Assembly (NCBI RefSeq): GCF_004354915.1 | Contig: NZ_SMSI01000003.1 | Span: 23,501 to 87,500 of the forward strand | Reading direction: 5' to 3' | From: Pseudohoeflea suaedae | GTDB taxonomy: Bacteria; Pseudomonadota; Alphaproteobacteria; Rhizobiales; Rhizobiaceae | DNA: 64,000 nt | Shown: positions 53,954-64,000 of the stretch, in pieces | Layout of the letters: each line of letters begins with the position of its first letter | Position numbering within the stretch: the first letter of the stretch is position 1 | Notes under the pieces: generated by a model | What the model was told of the DNA's origin: nothing | Databases searched by the model: none | Seen by the model: only the letters and a program-made list of their open reading frames with translations | Made by a program: the position numbers and the translations under genes

Positions 53954-56221
53954 ATGAGAGACCTATCCGCAGGTCCGCGCGTGCTGCTCCGGCGGCTACG
54001 CGAACTCATGGCGGAGCCGCTCGAGCCGCAGGAGCGCCTTGACCAGATCGTTCGCCAGATCGCGGCGAACATGGTGACCGAGGTGTGTTCGTTTTACGTG
54101 CTGCGCGCCGACGGGGCGCTGGAGCTGTTCGCCACCGAAGGTCTGAACAAGGACGCCGTCCACCAGTCGCAGCTGAAGATGGGGCAGGGCCTTGTCGGCA
54201 CCATCGCGGCGAGCGCGCGGGCGCTCAATCTCTCTGACGCCCAGTCGCATCCCGCCTTCACCTATCTGCCGGAAACGGGCGAAGAGATCTATCACTCCTT
54301 CCTCGGTGTGCCGATCCTGCGCGCCGGCCGTTCGCTCGGCGTGTTGACCGTGCAGAACAAGGCCTATCGCAAGTATCGCGAAGACGAGCTCGAGGCGCTC
54401 GAAACGACCGCCATGGTGCTGGCCGAGATGATCGCCACGGGCGAACTCAGGCAGATCACCCGCTCGGGCGTCGAACTCGACCTCACCCGGCCCGTTTCCA
54501 TGGACGCCAATGCGTTCGGCGACGGTATCGGGCTCGGCTATGTGGTTCTGCATGAGCCGCGCATGGTCGTGACCGATCTTCTGAACGACGACGCCGATGC
54601 CGAAATCAAGCGGCTCGAGGAGGCGCTCGATTCGCTGCGCATCTCGATCGACGACATGCTGTCGCGCCGCGACGTGTCGATGGAAGGCGAGCACCGCGCG
54701 GTTCTCGAGGCCTATCGCATGTTCGCCCATGACCGTGGCTGGGTGCGCAAGCTCGAGGAAGCAATCCGCAACGGCCTGTCCGCCGAGGCGGCGGTCGAGA
54801 AGGTGCAGAGCGATACTCGCGCCCGCATGATCCACATGACGGATCCGTATCTGCGCGAGCGGCTTCACGATTTCGACGATCTCGCCAACCGTCTGCTGCG
54901 CAAACTGACAGGGTTCGAACCCGGCGGCGCGACGCTGCCCGAGGATGCGATCATCGTCGCGCGCGCCATGGGGGCGGCCGAACTTCTCGACTATCCGCGC
55001 GAGGCCATCCGCGGTCTGGTTCTCGAAGACGGCGCGGTGACCAGCCACGTCGTGATCGTGGCACGGGCCATGGGCATTCCGGTCGTCGGACAGGCGGCGG
55101 GCATCGTCTCGCTGGCTGAAAACCGCGACGCTATCATCGTCGATGGTGATGACGGGCAGGTTCATCTCAGGCCGATGCAGGATCTGCAGGACGCCTATGC
55201 CGAAAAGGTCCGGTTCCGGGCCAGACGGCAGGAGCAGTTCCGGGCCCTGCGCGGCGTCGAATCGGTAAGCATCGACGGCGTGGCCGTCAGCCTCAACATG
55301 AATGCCGGTCTGCTTGTCGACCTGCCGCAACTCGAGGAAGCGGGCGCGGAAGGAATAGGTCTCTTCCGCACCGAACTGCAGTTCATGATCTCCTCCACCA
55401 TGCCGCGGATCGAGGAGCAGGAGACGTTCTACCGCTCGGTCCTGCGCCAGGCCGGCGATCATCCGGTGACATTCCGTTCGCTCGATATCGGCGGCGACAA
55501 GGTGGTGCCCTATTTCCGGTCCGCGGAAGAGGAAAATCCGGCGCTCGGCTGGCGCGCCATCCGTTTGTCGCTCGACCGTCCCGCCTTGCTGCGCGGCCAG
55601 TACCGCGCCTTGCTCAGGGCTGCCGAGGGGCAGGAACTCAAGCTGATGGTGCCGATGGTCACCGAGGTCGAGGAACTGCGCAGGGCCAAGGATCTTCTCA
55701 AGAAAGAGGTCAACCGGCTCTCCCGTCTCGGGCACGACCTGCCGCGCAGGCTGCAGTTCGGCGCCATGCTCGAGGTTCCGAGCCTGCTCTGGCAGCTCGA
55801 TGAACTGATGGCGGAGGTCGACTTTCTCTCGGTCGGTTCGAACGACCTCTTCCAGTTCGTCATGGCGGTCGATCGCGGAAATTCCCGGGTTTCGGACCGT
55901 TTCGATCCGCTCAACCGGCCCTTCCTGCGCATCCTGCGGCAGGTGGTGGAGGCGGCGGACCGGACCCGCACGCCGCTCACGCTCTGCGGGGAACTCGCGG
56001 GACGGACTTTGTCGGCCATGGCGCTGATCGGTCTGGGCTTCCGTTCGATCTCGATGTCGCCGGCATCGATCGGACCGGTGAAATCCATGCTGCTTTCGCT
56101 TGACGTGAAGGCCCTGGAGAGCGAATTGCTTGCGGCACTGTCGGAGCGGGAAACCGAGAACTCCAAATCGATCCGCAAGATCCTGGCGCAGTTCGCCGAA
56201 AACAACAATGTCAGCCTCTAA
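53954..56221 (+). CDS. ptsP: PEP-protein phosphotransferase PtsP (PTS-Ntr enzyme I)
   Basis: 755 residues. An N-terminal GAF domain (about 15-165, with [26 protein letters not shown] strands) precedes the EI domains. The phosphorylated histidine is His365 in [14 protein letters not shown], and the PEP-binding C-terminal part has [39 protein letters not shown] and LCGELAG. The GAF/EI fusion marks the nitrogen PTS enzyme that senses glutamine or other N signals and phosphorylates NPr then EIIA-Ntr. No ptsH/ptsN is in the window. Follows lysC by 93 bp, a conserved rhizobial linkage. Confidence 0.95.
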   Translation: MRDLSAGPRVLLRRLRELMAEPLEPQERLDQIVRQIAANMVTEVCSFYVLRADGALELFATEGLNKDAVHQSQLKMGQGLVGTIAASARALNLSDAQSHPAFTYLPETGEEIYHSFLGVPILRAGRSLGVLTVQNKAYRKYREDELEALETTAMVLAEMIATGELRQITRSGVELDLTRPVSMDANAFGDGIGLGYVVLHEPRMVVTDLLNDDADAEIKRLEEALDSLRISIDDMLSRRDVSMEGEHRAVLEAYRMFAHDRGWVRKLEEAIRNGLSAEAAVEKVQSDTRARMIHMTDPYLRERLHDFDDLANRLLRKLTGFEPGGATLPEDAIIVARAMGAAELLDYPREAIRGLVLEDGAVTSHVVIVARAMGIPVVGQAAGIVSLAENRDAIIVDGDDGQVHLRPMQDLQDAYAEKVRFRARRQEQFRALRGVESVSIDGVAVSLNMNAGLLVDLPQLEEAGAEGIGLFRTELQFMISSTMPRIEEQETFYRSVLRQAGDHPVTFRSLDIGGDKVVPYFRSAEEENPALGWRAIRLSLDRPALLRGQYRALLRAAEGQELKLMVPMVTEVEELRRAKDLLKKEVNRLSRLGHDLPRRLQFGAMLEVPSLLWQLDELMAEVDFLSVGSNDLFQFVMAVDRGNSRVSDRFDPLNRPFLRILRQVVEAADRTRTPLTLCGELAGRTLSAMALIGLGFRSISMSPASIGPVKSMLLSLDVKALESELLAALSERETENSKSIRKILAQFAENNNVSL

Positions 56222-56250
56222 CCGCTGACAGGTTCAGAAAGACCTCTTCT

Positions 56251-57336
56251 ATGGCCAAGCTACCCGTGGACAAGATGCGCGAGCTCGAACGCCGTTTCGG
56301 CGAGGTCGAAGCGCGCATGGCTGCGGGTCCGGATGCCGACGCCTATGTAAAGCTCGCGTCCGAATATGCCGAGCTCGAGCCGCTGGTGGAGAAAATCCGC
56401 GAGCACGACAAGGCGACCAGCGAGCGCAAGGATCTCGAAACGCTCCTCGCCGACAAGGCGACCGACGCCGACATGCGCGATCTGGCGGAGATGGAACTGC
56501 CCGAGGTGCGCGAACGGATCGCCGCCCTCGAGGAAGAGATCCAGATCCTGCTTCTTCCCAAGGATGCCGCCGACGAGAAAAGCGCGATCGTGGAAATCCG
56601 TGCCGGGACGGGCGGTTCGGAAGCCGCTCTTTTCGCGGGCGACCTGTTTCGCATGTATGAGCGCTATGCGAGCGACAAGGGTTGGCGCGTCGAGGTTCTC
56701 TCGGCGAGCGAAGGCGAGGCGGGCGGCTACAAGGAAATCATCGCCACGATCTCAGGCAAGGGTGTGTTCTCGCGACTGAAATTCGAATCGGGCGCCCACC
56801 GCGTGCAGCGCGTGCCGGAAACCGAATCCGGCGGGCGCATCCATACGTCCGCGGCAACGGTCGCGGTGCTGCCGGAAGCCGAGGAAATCGATATCGAAAT
56901 CCGTGCCGAGGACATTCGTATCGACACGATGCGCGCCTCCGGTGCCGGCGGCCAGCACGTCAACACGACCGATTCCGCCGTCCGCATCACCCATATCCCG
57001 ACCGGCATCGTGGTGACGTCTTCGGAAAAGTCGCAGCACCAGAACCGTGCGCGCGCCATGCAGGTGCTTCGCGCCCGGCTCTACGACCAGGAGCGGGAGG
57101 CAGCTGATTCCGCGCGTTCGGCCGAGCGCAAGAGCCAGGTCGGGTCGGGCGACCGTTCCGAGCGCATCCGCACCTACAACTTCCCGCAGGGCCGGGTGAC
57201 CGATCACCGGATCAACCTCACGCTCTACAAGCTCGACCGGATGATGATCGGCGAAATCGACGAAGTGGTCGACGCGCTGATCTCCGATTTCCAGGCCGGC
57301 CAGCTCGCGGAACTCGGCGATGCCGCCCGCAAGTGA
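56251..57336 (+). CDS. prfA: Peptide chain release factor 1
   Basis: 361 residues. The GGQ motif is at 233-235 ([16 protein letters not shown]), and the PxT codon-recognition tripeptide occurs in [14 protein letters not shown] (P-E-T instead of the common P-A-T, still RF1-type). It releases peptides at UAA and UAG. The gene is 29 bp after ptsP and overlaps prmC by 17 bases, coupling the factor and its methylase. Confidence 0.96.
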   Translation: MAKLPVDKMRELERRFGEVEARMAAGPDADAYVKLASEYAELEPLVEKIREHDKATSERKDLETLLADKATDADMRDLAEMELPEVRERIAALEEEIQILLLPKDAADEKSAIVEIRAGTGGSEAALFAGDLFRMYERYASDKGWRVEVLSASEGEAGGYKEIIATISGKGVFSRLKFESGAHRVQRVPETESGGRIHTSAATVAVLPEAEEIDIEIRAEDIRIDTMRASGAGGQHVNTTDSAVRITHIPTGIVVTSSEKSQHQNRARAMQVLRARLYDQEREAADSARSAERKSQVGSGDRSERIRTYNFPQGRVTDHRINLTLYKLDRMMIGEIDEVVDALISDFQAGQLAELGDAARK

Positions 57337-58198
57337 CGAGCGCCTGCGTCTCGACGCACTGATGGCCGAAGTCCGCGCCGCCTTTGTCCGGGCGGGGATC
57401 GATACGCCGGGCTTCGATGCGCGGCTCTTGATCGGCGGGCTTCTCGATATTTCTCCGACCGCCATGATCACCGGCGGCGACGCGCTTGTGCCGGCCGGCG
57501 ATGTCGCTCGCGTACGTGAGGCGGTGGGGCAGCGTATCGCCGGGCGGCCGGTTCACCGTATTCTCGGTTGGCGCGAGTTCTACGGCCATCGCTTCGCGCT
57601 CTCGCCGGCGACGCTCGAGCCCCGTCCCGATACCGAGGTGCTGGTCGAGGCGGCTATCGCGGAAGTCAGAAATATCATGGCGGCGAAGGCGGCGTGTCTG
57701 ATCGCCGATCTGGGCGTCGGGACCGGCGCGATCTGCCTGTCCGTGCTTGCCGAAGTGCCGGGCTGCCGCTGCATCGGCGTCGACCGGTCGCCGGAGGCGG
57801 TGGAGACGGCGCGGGCGAATGCCGAAGCGCTCGGTCTGTCGGATCGCTATGATGTCAGGGTGGGCGATTGGTTCGATGGAATCGACGGCCTGTTCGATCT
57901 CATCCTTTCCAACCCGCCCTATATCCCCAGCGCCGAAATCGAGGGTCTGTCGCTCGACGTGCGCAAGAGCGATCCCGCGCTGGCGCTCGATGGCGGAGGG
58001 GATGGACTTGACGCCTACCGGGCCATTGCCCGGACGTCGGGGGGCAGGCTCGCGCCGGGCGGTGCCTTGATGCTCGAAATAGGGCAGGGACAAGAGGAAG
58101 ACGTGGCGGCGCTATTTGTCGCGGAAGGCTATGGTTTTGCCGCCAAACACGCTGATCTCGGTGGTATTGACCGCGTACTGGTGCTTCGAAAGCATTGA
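57320..58198 (+). CDS. prmC: Release factor glutamine methyltransferase
   Basis: 292 residues. Catalytic NPPY is at 198-201 ([14 protein letters not shown]), and the SAM site is [16 protein letters not shown]. It methylates the glutamine of the GGQ motif of RF1 and RF2, raising release efficiency. Overlaps prfA, the usual arrangement. It ends 313 bp before the next gene. Confidence 0.95.
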   Translation: MPPASDERLRLDALMAEVRAAFVRAGIDTPGFDARLLIGGLLDISPTAMITGGDALVPAGDVARVREAVGQRIAGRPVHRILGWREFYGHRFALSPATLEPRPDTEVLVEAAIAEVRNIMAAKAACLIADLGVGTGAICLSVLAEVPGCRCIGVDRSPEAVETARANAEALGLSDRYDVRVGDWFDGIDGLFDLILSNPPYIPSAEIEGLSLDVRKSDPALALDGGGDGLDAYRAIARTSGGRLAPGGALMLEIGQGQEEDVAALFVAEGYGFAAKHADLGGIDRVLVLRKH

Positions 58199-58511
58199 AT
58201 TCCCGCATTTTCCTTGGCTTGTAACGATAAAGCGCAAGAAAGGGCTTGGAATTGCCGCAAAACCTGTCTACGGTCCTCGGCAGTACCGGATCGCAAGACT
58301 TGCAAAAGATTCGATCCATCCGGTTCGGATCGTTTGGTGTCAAAAGAGCGGCACGGGCGGACCGCAGGGCAGTCTCCGGTACGGGTTTCTTTTTCAAAAC
58401 CCAAGACAACGAATAGACCCGTGAATTGCGGATCTTCGTATCGCCATGTGCGAGCCGGATGTTAGCGAATTGCGCTCTCCGGATGTTCAGGATGGTAATC
58501 AGGACTTAGGA
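58199..58511 (+). other. 313-bp gene-free leader before the DUF4167 gene
   Basis: No gene seen. It holds several imperfect inverted repeats, the clearest being CGATCC (58312-58317) with GGATCG (58327-58332) around a 9-base loop, in a stretch where CGGATCG-like sequence recurs at about 58287. No strong sigma-70 promoter or U-run terminator stands out. It may be the 5-prime UTR of the DUF4167 gene. Confidence 0.5.
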
Positions 58512-59195
58512 ATGAGGCCAGGACAGCAAAACAAGCGCGGTCGGGGGCGCAGTGGCGGCGGTAACAACAATAACCGCAAGGGCCAGAACCCCCTCTCCAG
58601 AACCTATGACAGTTCAGGTCCGGACGTAAAAATCCGGGGTACTGCGCAGACGGTCGCCGACAAGTACATGTCGCTCGCGCGTGACGCGCAGAGCTCCGGC
58701 GACAGGGTGATGGCGGAGAACTATCTCCAGCACGCGGAACACTACAACCGCATCATTGCGGCGGCTCAGGCCCAGCTGCAGGAGCGTCACCAGCGCGACG
58801 ATCGGGACCAGTCCCGCGACGACGACACTGACGATAGCGACAACGACAATCCGGGCAACAATGCCTATGCGTCGGGCAACCAGAATTCGAAGGGCTCGAA
58901 CGAGTTCTCGGAGAATGCAGGCAGCCAGGCTTCCGATTCGGATGAGAACTCCGGTGGAGGACGCAGCCGCCGTCAGCCGCGCCAGCGTCAGGAACGCAAG
59001 CCGTTCGACGCGGATGCGCCGCAGCCGGTGATCGAGGGTGTTCCCGTCGAGGTGGCACTCGAGGAGGATTCGTCCGAGGGATCGGGCAAGGCCCGCCGTC
59101 GCGGCCGTCCGCGCCGCGCAAAGGCCTCGGATGACGAAGAAAACGGCAACACTGCCGAGAAGAACCAGGCGCCCGCGGCAACCGCCGCCGAGTAA
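58512..59195 (+). CDS. DUF4167 domain protein
   Basis: 227 residues, start MRPGQQNKRGRGRSGGGNNN, which fits the family; an upstream ATG (58446) is possible but unlikely. The basic, Gly/Asn/Arg-rich N-terminus (1-22) is followed by the DUF4167 core PLSRTYDSSGPDVKIRGTAQTVADKYMSLARDAQSSGDRVMAENYLQHAEHYNRII, then an acidic, Ser/Asn/Asp-rich disordered tail. The mix of basic and disordered ends suggests nucleic-acid or RNA-related binding. Function unknown; conserved in Hyphomicrobiales and found between prmC and clpB. Confidence 0.88.
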   Translation: MRPGQQNKRGRGRSGGGNNNNRKGQNPLSRTYDSSGPDVKIRGTAQTVADKYMSLARDAQSSGDRVMAENYLQHAEHYNRIIAAAQAQLQERHQRDDRDQSRDDDTDDSDNDNPGNNAYASGNQNSKGSNEFSENAGSQASDSDENSGGGRSRRQPRQRQERKPFDADAPQPVIEGVPVEVALEEDSSEGSGKARRRGRPRRAKASDDEENGNTAEKNQAPAATAAE

Positions 59196-59215
59196 GATCC
59201 CGGTTTTCCGAACAG

Positions 59216-59240
59216 CCCGGCCTTCATGGCCGGGTTTTTT
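59216..59240 (+). terminator. Rho-independent terminator after DUF4167 gene
   Basis: CCCGGCC (59216-59222) pairs perfectly with GGCCGGG (59228-59234) around a TTCAT loop, followed by six T. It lies 21 bases past the stop codon. Confidence 0.9.
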
Positions 59241-59375
59241 GTTTCCCGGAAACCTTTTCCGGACCAGTTCCAGTCCCCATATCTTCTTCGAAACCAGAGG
59301 CCTGCCGCTTGAGGGGGCCTTTCCTGACGTTTTGTTCGCGCGCCTGACGGGCGTGGACATTCAATGGAGCGAAAG

Positions 59376-61991
59376 ATGAATATCGAGAAATATTCGGAAC
59401 GGGTCCGCGGATTCATCCAGTCCGCACAATCATGGGCACTGGCCGAGGGCCATCAGCAGTTCACGCCCGAACACATGCTGAAAGTCCTCCTCGACGATGA
59501 TCAGGGCATGGCCGCCTCGCTGATCGAGCGCGCCGGTGGCCGTCCGGCAGATGCGCGCCTCGCCAATGACGCGGCGCTGGCGAAACTGCCGAAAGTGTCG
59601 GGTGGAAACGGCCAGCTTTATCTGTCCCAGCCCATTGCCAAGGTCTTCAACACCGCCGAGGACGCCGCCAAAAAGGCCGGCGACAGTTTCGTCACCGTCG
59701 AACGGCTTCTGCTTGCTCTCGCCATCGAGGGCTCGACCTCGAAGACGCTTTCGGGTGCGGGCGTGACCGCGCAGTCCCTCAACCAGGCGATCAACGATAT
59801 CCGCAAGGGCCGCACGGCCGATTCGGCGTCTGCCGAAGAAGGTTTCGATGCGCTGAAGAAATATGCCCGCGATCTCACCGCGGTCGCCCGCGAGGGCAAG
59901 CTCGATCCGGTGATCGGACGTGACGACGAGATCCGTCGCACGATCCAGGTGCTGTCGCGGCGCACCAAGAACAATCCGGTGCTCATCGGCGAGCCCGGCG
60001 TCGGCAAGACGGCGATCGCGGAAGGCCTCGCGCTCCGGATCGTCAATGGCGACGTTCCGGAATCGCTCAAGGACAAGAAGCTGATGGCGCTCGACATGGG
60101 CGCGCTGATTGCCGGGGCGAAATATCGCGGCGAATTCGAGGAGCGGCTGAAGGCCGTACTCTCCGAAATCGAGGCCCATAACGGCGAGATCATCCTGTTC
60201 ATCGACGAGATGCACACGCTCGTGGGGGCTGGCAAGGCGGACGGCGCGATGGATGCGTCCAACCTGCTCAAGCCGGCGCTGGCCCGCGGCCAGTTGCACT
60301 GCGTGGGCGCGACCACGCTCGACGAATACCGCAAACACGTCGAAAAGGACGCCGCCCTTGCCCGCCGGTTCCAGCCGGTCATGGTCGAGGAGCCGACGGT
60401 CGAGGACACGATCTCGATCCTGCGCGGGCTCAAGGAGAAATACGAACAGCATCACAAGGTGCGGATCTCCGATTCGGCGCTGGTATCGGCGGCCATGCTG
60501 TCCAACCGCTACATTACCGACCGGTTCCTGCCGGACAAGGCGATCGACCTGGTCGACGAATCGGCGGCCCGGCTGCGCATGCAGGTCGATTCCAAGCCCG
60601 AGGAACTCGATGAGCTCGATCGCCGCATCATGCAGCTCAAGATCGAGCGCGAGGCCCTGAAGAAGGAAACCGACCAGGCATCGCGCGATCGCCTCGACCG
60701 GCTCGAGAAGGATCTGTCGGGGCTCGAGGAAAGCGCCGATGCGCTGACCGCGAAATGGCAGGCCGAAAAGCAGAAGCTCGGTCTCGCCGCCGATCTCAAG
60801 ACGCGTCTCGACGCGGCCCGCAACGAGCTTGCCATTGCCCAGCGCAAGGGCGAATTCCAGCGCGCCGGCGAACTCGCCTATGGCGAGATCCCGAAACTGC
60901 AAGCCGAGCTGGCGGAAGCCGAAAAGCAGGGCGAGGACAGTGCCGGCGGCATGGTCGAGGAGACCGTGTCACCCGATCACATTGCCCATATCGTTTCCCG
61001 CTGGACCGGTATCCCGGTCGACAAGATGCTGGAAGGCGAACGCGAGAAGCTGTTGCGGATGGAGGACGAGATCTCGGCCCGCGTGGTTGGCCAGGGCGAG
61101 GCGGTGCAGGCCGTTTCCAAGGCCGTCCGCCGTGCCCGTGCCGGACTGCAGGATCCCAACCGGCCGATCGGCTCCTTCATCTTCCTCGGCCCCACCGGCG
61201 TGGGCAAGACCGAGCTGACCAAGGCGCTCGCCGAGTTCCTCTTCGACGACGAGACCGCGATGGTGCGTGTCGACATGTCGGAATACATGGAGAAACATTC
61301 CGTGGCGCGGCTCATCGGCGCGCCTCCCGGCTATGTCGGCTATGACGAGGGCGGGGCGCTGACCGAATCGGTGCGCCGCAGGCCTTACCAGGTGATCCTC
61401 TTCGACGAGATCGAAAAGGCGCATCCGGACGTCTTCAACGTGTTGTTGCAGGTGCTCGACGACGGTCGCCTGACCGACGGCCAGGGCCGCACCGTCGATT
61501 TCCGCAACACGCTGATCGTCATGACCTCGAATCTCGGCGCCGAATATCTCACGGCCCTCGGCGAGGATCAGGATGCGGATGCCGCGCGTGACGACGTGAT
61601 GGGCGTGGTCCGCTCCGCCTTCCGGCCGGAGTTCCTGAACCGTGTCGACGAGATCATCCTCTTCCAACGGCTGCGCCGGTCGGAAATGGGCGCGATCGTC
61701 GATATCCAGCTCAAGCACCTCGAAAGATTGCTGGCCGATCGCAAGATCACGCTGGCGCTCGATGCCGATGCCCGCAACTGGCTTGCCGACAAGGGCTATG
61801 ACCCCGCCTATGGCGCCCGTCCGCTCAAGCGGGTGATCCAGAAGCAGGTGCAGGATCCGCTGGCCGAAAGGATCCTCCTCGGCGATATCGCCGACGGCGA
61901 TCATGTCGAGGTCTCCAACGGTTCGGACCGGCTGGTGTTCTCCACCGGCAAGGCCGCCAAGCCGGGCGAGGGCGCCGACGAGGCGGCCTGA
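59376..61991 (+). CDS. clpB: ClpB disaggregase (Hsp100)
   Basis: 871 residues from [18 protein letters not shown], with the N-terminal Clp_N repeats, AAA1 Walker A GEPGVGKT (about 206-213), the ClpB-specific middle coiled-coil (about 410-530), and AAA2 Walker A GPTGVGKT (about 605-612) with [20 protein letters not shown] at the C-terminus. With DnaK it resolves aggregated protein. Heat-shock sigma control is expected, but I see only a weak CCCCATAT -10-like element at about 59275 with no clear -35. An upstream in-frame ATG at 59364 is less likely. Confidence 0.96.
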   Translation: MNIEKYSERVRGFIQSAQSWALAEGHQQFTPEHMLKVLLDDDQGMAASLIERAGGRPADARLANDAALAKLPKVSGGNGQLYLSQPIAKVFNTAEDAAKKAGDSFVTVERLLLALAIEGSTSKTLSGAGVTAQSLNQAINDIRKGRTADSASAEEGFDALKKYARDLTAVAREGKLDPVIGRDDEIRRTIQVLSRRTKNNPVLIGEPGVGKTAIAEGLALRIVNGDVPESLKDKKLMALDMGALIAGAKYRGEFEERLKAVLSEIEAHNGEIILFIDEMHTLVGAGKADGAMDASNLLKPALARGQLHCVGATTLDEYRKHVEKDAALARRFQPVMVEEPTVEDTISILRGLKEKYEQHHKVRISDSALVSAAMLSNRYITDRFLPDKAIDLVDESAARLRMQVDSKPEELDELDRRIMQLKIEREALKKETDQASRDRLDRLEKDLSGLEESADALTAKWQAEKQKLGLAADLKTRLDAARNELAIAQRKGEFQRAGELAYGEIPKLQAELAEAEKQGEDSAGGMVEETVSPDHIAHIVSRWTGIPVDKMLEGEREKLLRMEDEISARVVGQGEAVQAVSKAVRRARAGLQDPNRPIGSFIFLGPTGVGKTELTKALAEFLFDDETAMVRVDMSEYMEKHSVARLIGAPPGYVGYDEGGALTESVRRRPYQVILFDEIEKAHPDVFNVLLQVLDDGRLTDGQGRTVDFRNTLIVMTSNLGAEYLTALGEDQDADAARDDVMGVVRSAFRPEFLNRVDEIILFQRLRRSEMGAIVDIQLKHLERLLADRKITLALDADARNWLADKGYDPAYGARPLKRVIQKQVQDPLAERILLGDIADGDHVEVSNGSDRLVFSTGKAAKPGEGADEAA

Positions 61992-62040
61992 TCTCCGGCT
62001 CGTCGCGGCTTGACCGTCGCCGGTATTCGGGAAAATCTGG

Positions 62041-62065
62041 GAGCGGGCTTCGGCCCGCTCTTTCT
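62041..62065 (+). terminator. Rho-independent terminator of clpB
   Basis: GAGCGGGC (62041-62048) and GCCCGCTC (62053-62060) enclose a TTCG tetraloop, followed by TTTCT. An 8-bp GC stem with UUCG is highly stable. It is 50 bp past the clpB stop, and its presence also excludes a start for the next gene upstream of 62065. Confidence 0.9.
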
Positions 62066-62105
62066 GTATCCGGAGCCGGGCCGGCGTTCGGCCGGGGAGG
62101 GGACG

Positions 62106-62471
62106 TTGCTCGATCTCGAAACCTATAACCGCATCTGCTCGCAACTCACCGGCGCCCGCCATGTGCGTCAATGGGGCGATGCGCATGTCTGGAAGGTCGG
62201 CGAGAAGGTCTTCGCGCTCGGGCGCGAGCAGGACGACGGCACAATGCATGTCACCTTCAAGGCGTCGGACATGGCCTGGGAGATCTTTCGCGACACGGAG
62301 GGCGTCCGGCCGGCGCCCTATCTCGCCTCGCGCGGTCTCAAATGGCTGCAACGCACCGACGATTCGGCCATGGACGACGAGACGCTGACCGGGCTGATCG
62401 CGGATTCGCACGGTATGGCGGCGGCCAATCTCACCAGGAAGCGGCGCCGGGAACTGGGACTTGCCGATTGA
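62106..62471 (+). CDS. MmcQ/YjbR family DNA-binding-like protein
   Basis: 121 residues from a TTG start. GGGGAGG lies five bases upstream, and an earlier in-frame TTG (62010) would be translated through the clpB terminator, so 62106 is preferred. The pattern LETYNRICSQLTGARHVRQWGDAHVWKVGEKVFALGR and the C-terminal LKWLQR ... MDDETLTGLIADSHGMAAANLTRKRRREL follow the MmcQ/YjbR fold (CyaY-like, double-wing). Function unknown. Convergent with the M23 peptidase gene, 9 bp away. Confidence 0.82.
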   Translation: MLDLETYNRICSQLTGARHVRQWGDAHVWKVGEKVFALGREQDDGTMHVTFKASDMAWEIFRDTEGVRPAPYLASRGLKWLQRTDDSAMDDETLTGLIADSHGMAAANLTRKRRRELGLAD

Positions 62472-62480
62472 TGGCCTGCC

Positions 62481-64000
62481 TCAGCGGCTGGCGACCTCTG
62501 TATCCTCGAGCTTGATATCGAGGAGCGCATTGATGCGGTCGCGTTCGCGGGTGAAGGAGGCGAGTGCTGCGCCGTCCAGAGCCTTGCCCTCGGGCAGCCG
62601 GACGCGCATGGCGTCGACCTTCTTGCCGTTGACGATCAGCTCGTAGTGGAGATGCGGGCCGGTCGACAGGCCGGTCGAGCCGACATAGCCGATCACCTGG
62701 CCCTGACGCACCTTGGCGCCCGGCACCACGCCGTCGGCGATCTTGCTCTGGTGGTTGTAGGAACTGACATAGCCGTTGGCGTGCTTGATCAGGGTCTGCC
62801 GGCCGTACCCGCCCGAATCCCAGCTCGCCTTGATGACCGTACCGTTGCCCGCCGCGATGATCGGCGTGCCGCGCGGTGCGGCCCAGTCGGTTCCGGTGTG
62901 CATGCGCGAATAGCCCAGAATCGGATGGCGACGCATGCCGAAGCCGGAGGTGAAACGGCCATTGGGAACGGGGTTGCGCAGCAGGAAGTTCTTCGCGCTG
63001 CGCCCGTCCTGATCATAATAGTCGACCGAACCGTCCCCGGGATCCTGGAAGCGGTAGAGCCGGACCTCGGTCGAACCGAACGAGGCGTCCAGGAACAGGA
63101 GTTCCGAATCGTCATTCGCCGTGCCGTCGTCGTCGGCGACCGAGAAGAAGGCTTCCATCGTATCGGTGGGGTGGAGTTGCGCCTTGAAGTCGACATTGGA
63201 CGCGAGAAGGTGGATCACCTGACCGAGCATCTCGACGGGCATGTCGTATTCCAGGCCGGCGCGATAGATGCCGTCATAGACGGAGAGCTGCGAACGGCCG
63301 GCGGGAACGATGGCCGGCGTCTGCTCGAAGGCGGTCTCGATCGCGGGTGTGGCGGGGGGCTCCATGCCGCGGATGAAGAAGCCGTCATCATTGCGTCCGA
63401 CGGTCGCCACGTGCCTGCCGGCTTCATAGGCCGAGAGGCGGACGACTTCCATCTTGGCGCCGGTCTGGACCGCGCCGACGCGCAACACGCTCATGTCGGG
63501 CATGTCGCCATCGCCGCGCATCTTCTCGAGCGCATCGCGGGCGGTGGCGAACTGGAGTTCGTCATAGCCGGCATTCTGCAGCGCCTCGCCGACGGCGGTC
63601 GCCTTGCGGATCGGGATGATGTCGTCGATGAATTCCGGCGTCTGGTGAATGAAGTCCGGCTCCATCGGCGCCACGGACACGTTCTCGGTGCGCACATTGG
63701 CATATTGACCGATGGCGAAATCGAACTCGCCCGCGGCAGAGGCGAAGCGGCGCGGGTCGACATAATAGAGCGAGGCCAGCTGAACCGTTCCGTCGGTCAG
63801 GACCGAGCCGTTGGTGCGCACGGTCTCTTCGGCTTCGGCCAGCGTCATCGAGGCGGCGAAGGGGCGACCGGCGGCGGACAGCGGAAAGTCGACGGTTCTC
63901 AGCGAGATCTCGGAATCCACATCGGCGCCGTAGATCTGGCCGGTATGAACGGGAGCGGTATCGGTGTCCTCGGAGGCGAAGATCTTCAGCGGATCGAATT
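62481..64000 (-). CDS. M23 family metallopeptidase (partial, 5-prime end off the window)
   Basis: The reading frame stays open to the right edge (FDPLKIFASEDTDTAPVHTG...), so the N-terminus is missing and at least 506 residues are visible. The C-terminal LytM domain has MHTGTDWAAPRG with the zinc-binding His and Asp, and GPHLHYELI with the catalytic His pair, so it should be active. The upstream region has LysM-free, beta-rich sequence (SLYYVDPRRFA, LASNVDFKAQLHPTDTMEAF). It cleaves peptidoglycan cross-links in the periplasm, and such proteins act with FtsEX-type activators or in cell elongation. Confidence 0.9.
   Translation of the reverse strand, partial: FDPLKIFASEDTDTAPVHTGQIYGADVDSEISLRTVDFPLSAAGRPFAASMTLAEAEETVRTNGSVLTDGTVQLASLYYVDPRRFASAAGEFDFAIGQYANVRTENVSVAPMEPDFIHQTPEFIDDIIPIRKATAVGEALQNAGYDELQFATARDALEKMRGDGDMPDMSVLRVGAVQTGAKMEVVRLSAYEAGRHVATVGRNDDGFFIRGMEPPATPAIETAFEQTPAIVPAGRSQLSVYDGIYRAGLEYDMPVEMLGQVIHLLASNVDFKAQLHPTDTMEAFFSVADDDGTANDDSELLFLDASFGSTEVRLYRFQDPGDGSVDYYDQDGRSAKNFLLRNPVPNGRFTSGFGMRRHPILGYSRMHTGTDWAAPRGTPIIAAGNGTVIKASWDSGGYGRQTLIKHANGYVSSYNHQSKIADGVVPGAKVRQGQVIGYVGSTGLSTGPHLHYELIVNGKKVDAMRVRLPEGKALDGAALASFTRERDRINALLDIKLEDTEVASR

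Noticed and set aside
53996..55735. Long open frame opposite ptsP (579 codons)
   Set aside because: Antisense shadow with His/Arg/Asp-rich composition and no domain pattern, whereas ptsP has all its motifs.
59255..59300. Heat-shock (RpoH) promoter before clpB
   Set aside because: CCCCATAT at about 59275 resembles the -10, but no matching CTTGAA-type -35 lies at proper spacing, so I do not list it as a feature.
59430..60902. Long open frame opposite clpB (490 codons)
   Set aside because: Same shadow effect; clpB is unmistakable.
1..64000. CRISPR arrays, insertion sequences, prophage or restriction systems
   Set aside because: No repeat-spacer pattern, transposase, integrase or phage protein was seen in any frame; the HNH gene belongs to a chromosomal family without such neighbours.

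Overview
The window is GC-rich, densely coded bacterial chromosome, and its content points to an alphaproteobacterium of the order Hyphomicrobiales, most likely Rhizobiaceae. The evidence is the combination of an FrcBCA-type sugar transporter with a divergent ROK regulator, a DUF2125 protein, a Q-rich TIGR02302/DUF4175 protein, a DUF4167 protein, a twin-transmembrane protein, DUF1178, and the run lysC-ptsP-prfA-prmC-DUF4167-clpB. There is no rRNA, CRISPR array, transposase, integrase or phage gene. The only RNA gene I can support is tRNA-Leu(CAA).

Layout. 1-9.2 kb: a DMT exporter and a YhhN-type membrane protein; a cupin and gloB on the minus strand; a methyltransferase, hisC and tyrC; a DUF2125 protein, a ChaC-like cyclotransferase, a PlsC-type acyltransferase and a YdcF-type protein. 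9.3-12.4 kb: ftsEX, a divergent single-pass membrane protein, and hpt. 12.4-18.9 kb: the minus-strand series argH-lptM-lysA-TIGR02302 with tlpA divergent from argH. 18.9-23.5 kb: hydroxyacyl-CoA dehydrogenase and etfBA, with a 16-bp perfect dyad upstream of etfB, then rhomboid protease, cobalamin adenosyltransferase and a twin-TM protein. 23.5-29.3 kb: an SDR, a BrkB protein, a small membrane protein, gluQ, alkA, an HNH nuclease, dsbB and a YqaA-type protein.

29.4-33.5 kb is the part that looks most accessory: tRNA-Leu with a clear promoter, an HxlR/MAPEG divergent pair around a dyad, an acyl-CoA synthetase, and two unfamiliar genes that share an N-terminal domain (the first also has a Cys/His-rich C-terminal half). 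I regard these two genes as the best candidate for something undescribed. 33.5-38 kb is the frcBCA/ROK sugar uptake unit with promoter, operator-like dyad and terminator.

38-48 kb: a BioF2-like acyltransferase with a polysaccharide flippase, secA, a parvulin foldase, argJ, a GNAT, a MutT-type Nudix hydrolase, a small membrane protein and an orphan Flp pilin. 48-53.9 kb: a methyltransferase divergent from comF-grxC-nitrilase-DUF1178, then ubiG divergent from lysC. 53.9-64 kb: ptsP, prfA, prmC, the DUF4167 gene, clpB, an MmcQ/YjbR gene and an M23 peptidase that runs off the right edge.

Functionally the window is mostly housekeeping: amino-acid synthesis (hisC, tyrC, lysA, argH, argJ, lysC), secretion and envelope assembly (secA, parvulin, lptM, dsbB, tlpA, M23), division (ftsEX), translation termination (prfA/prmC), proteostasis (clpB), nitrogen-PTS signalling (ptsP) and fatty or branched-chain acid oxidation (hydroxyacyl-CoA dehydrogenase, etfBA). 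All positions come from reading the sequence; family names come from motif recognition without a database search.
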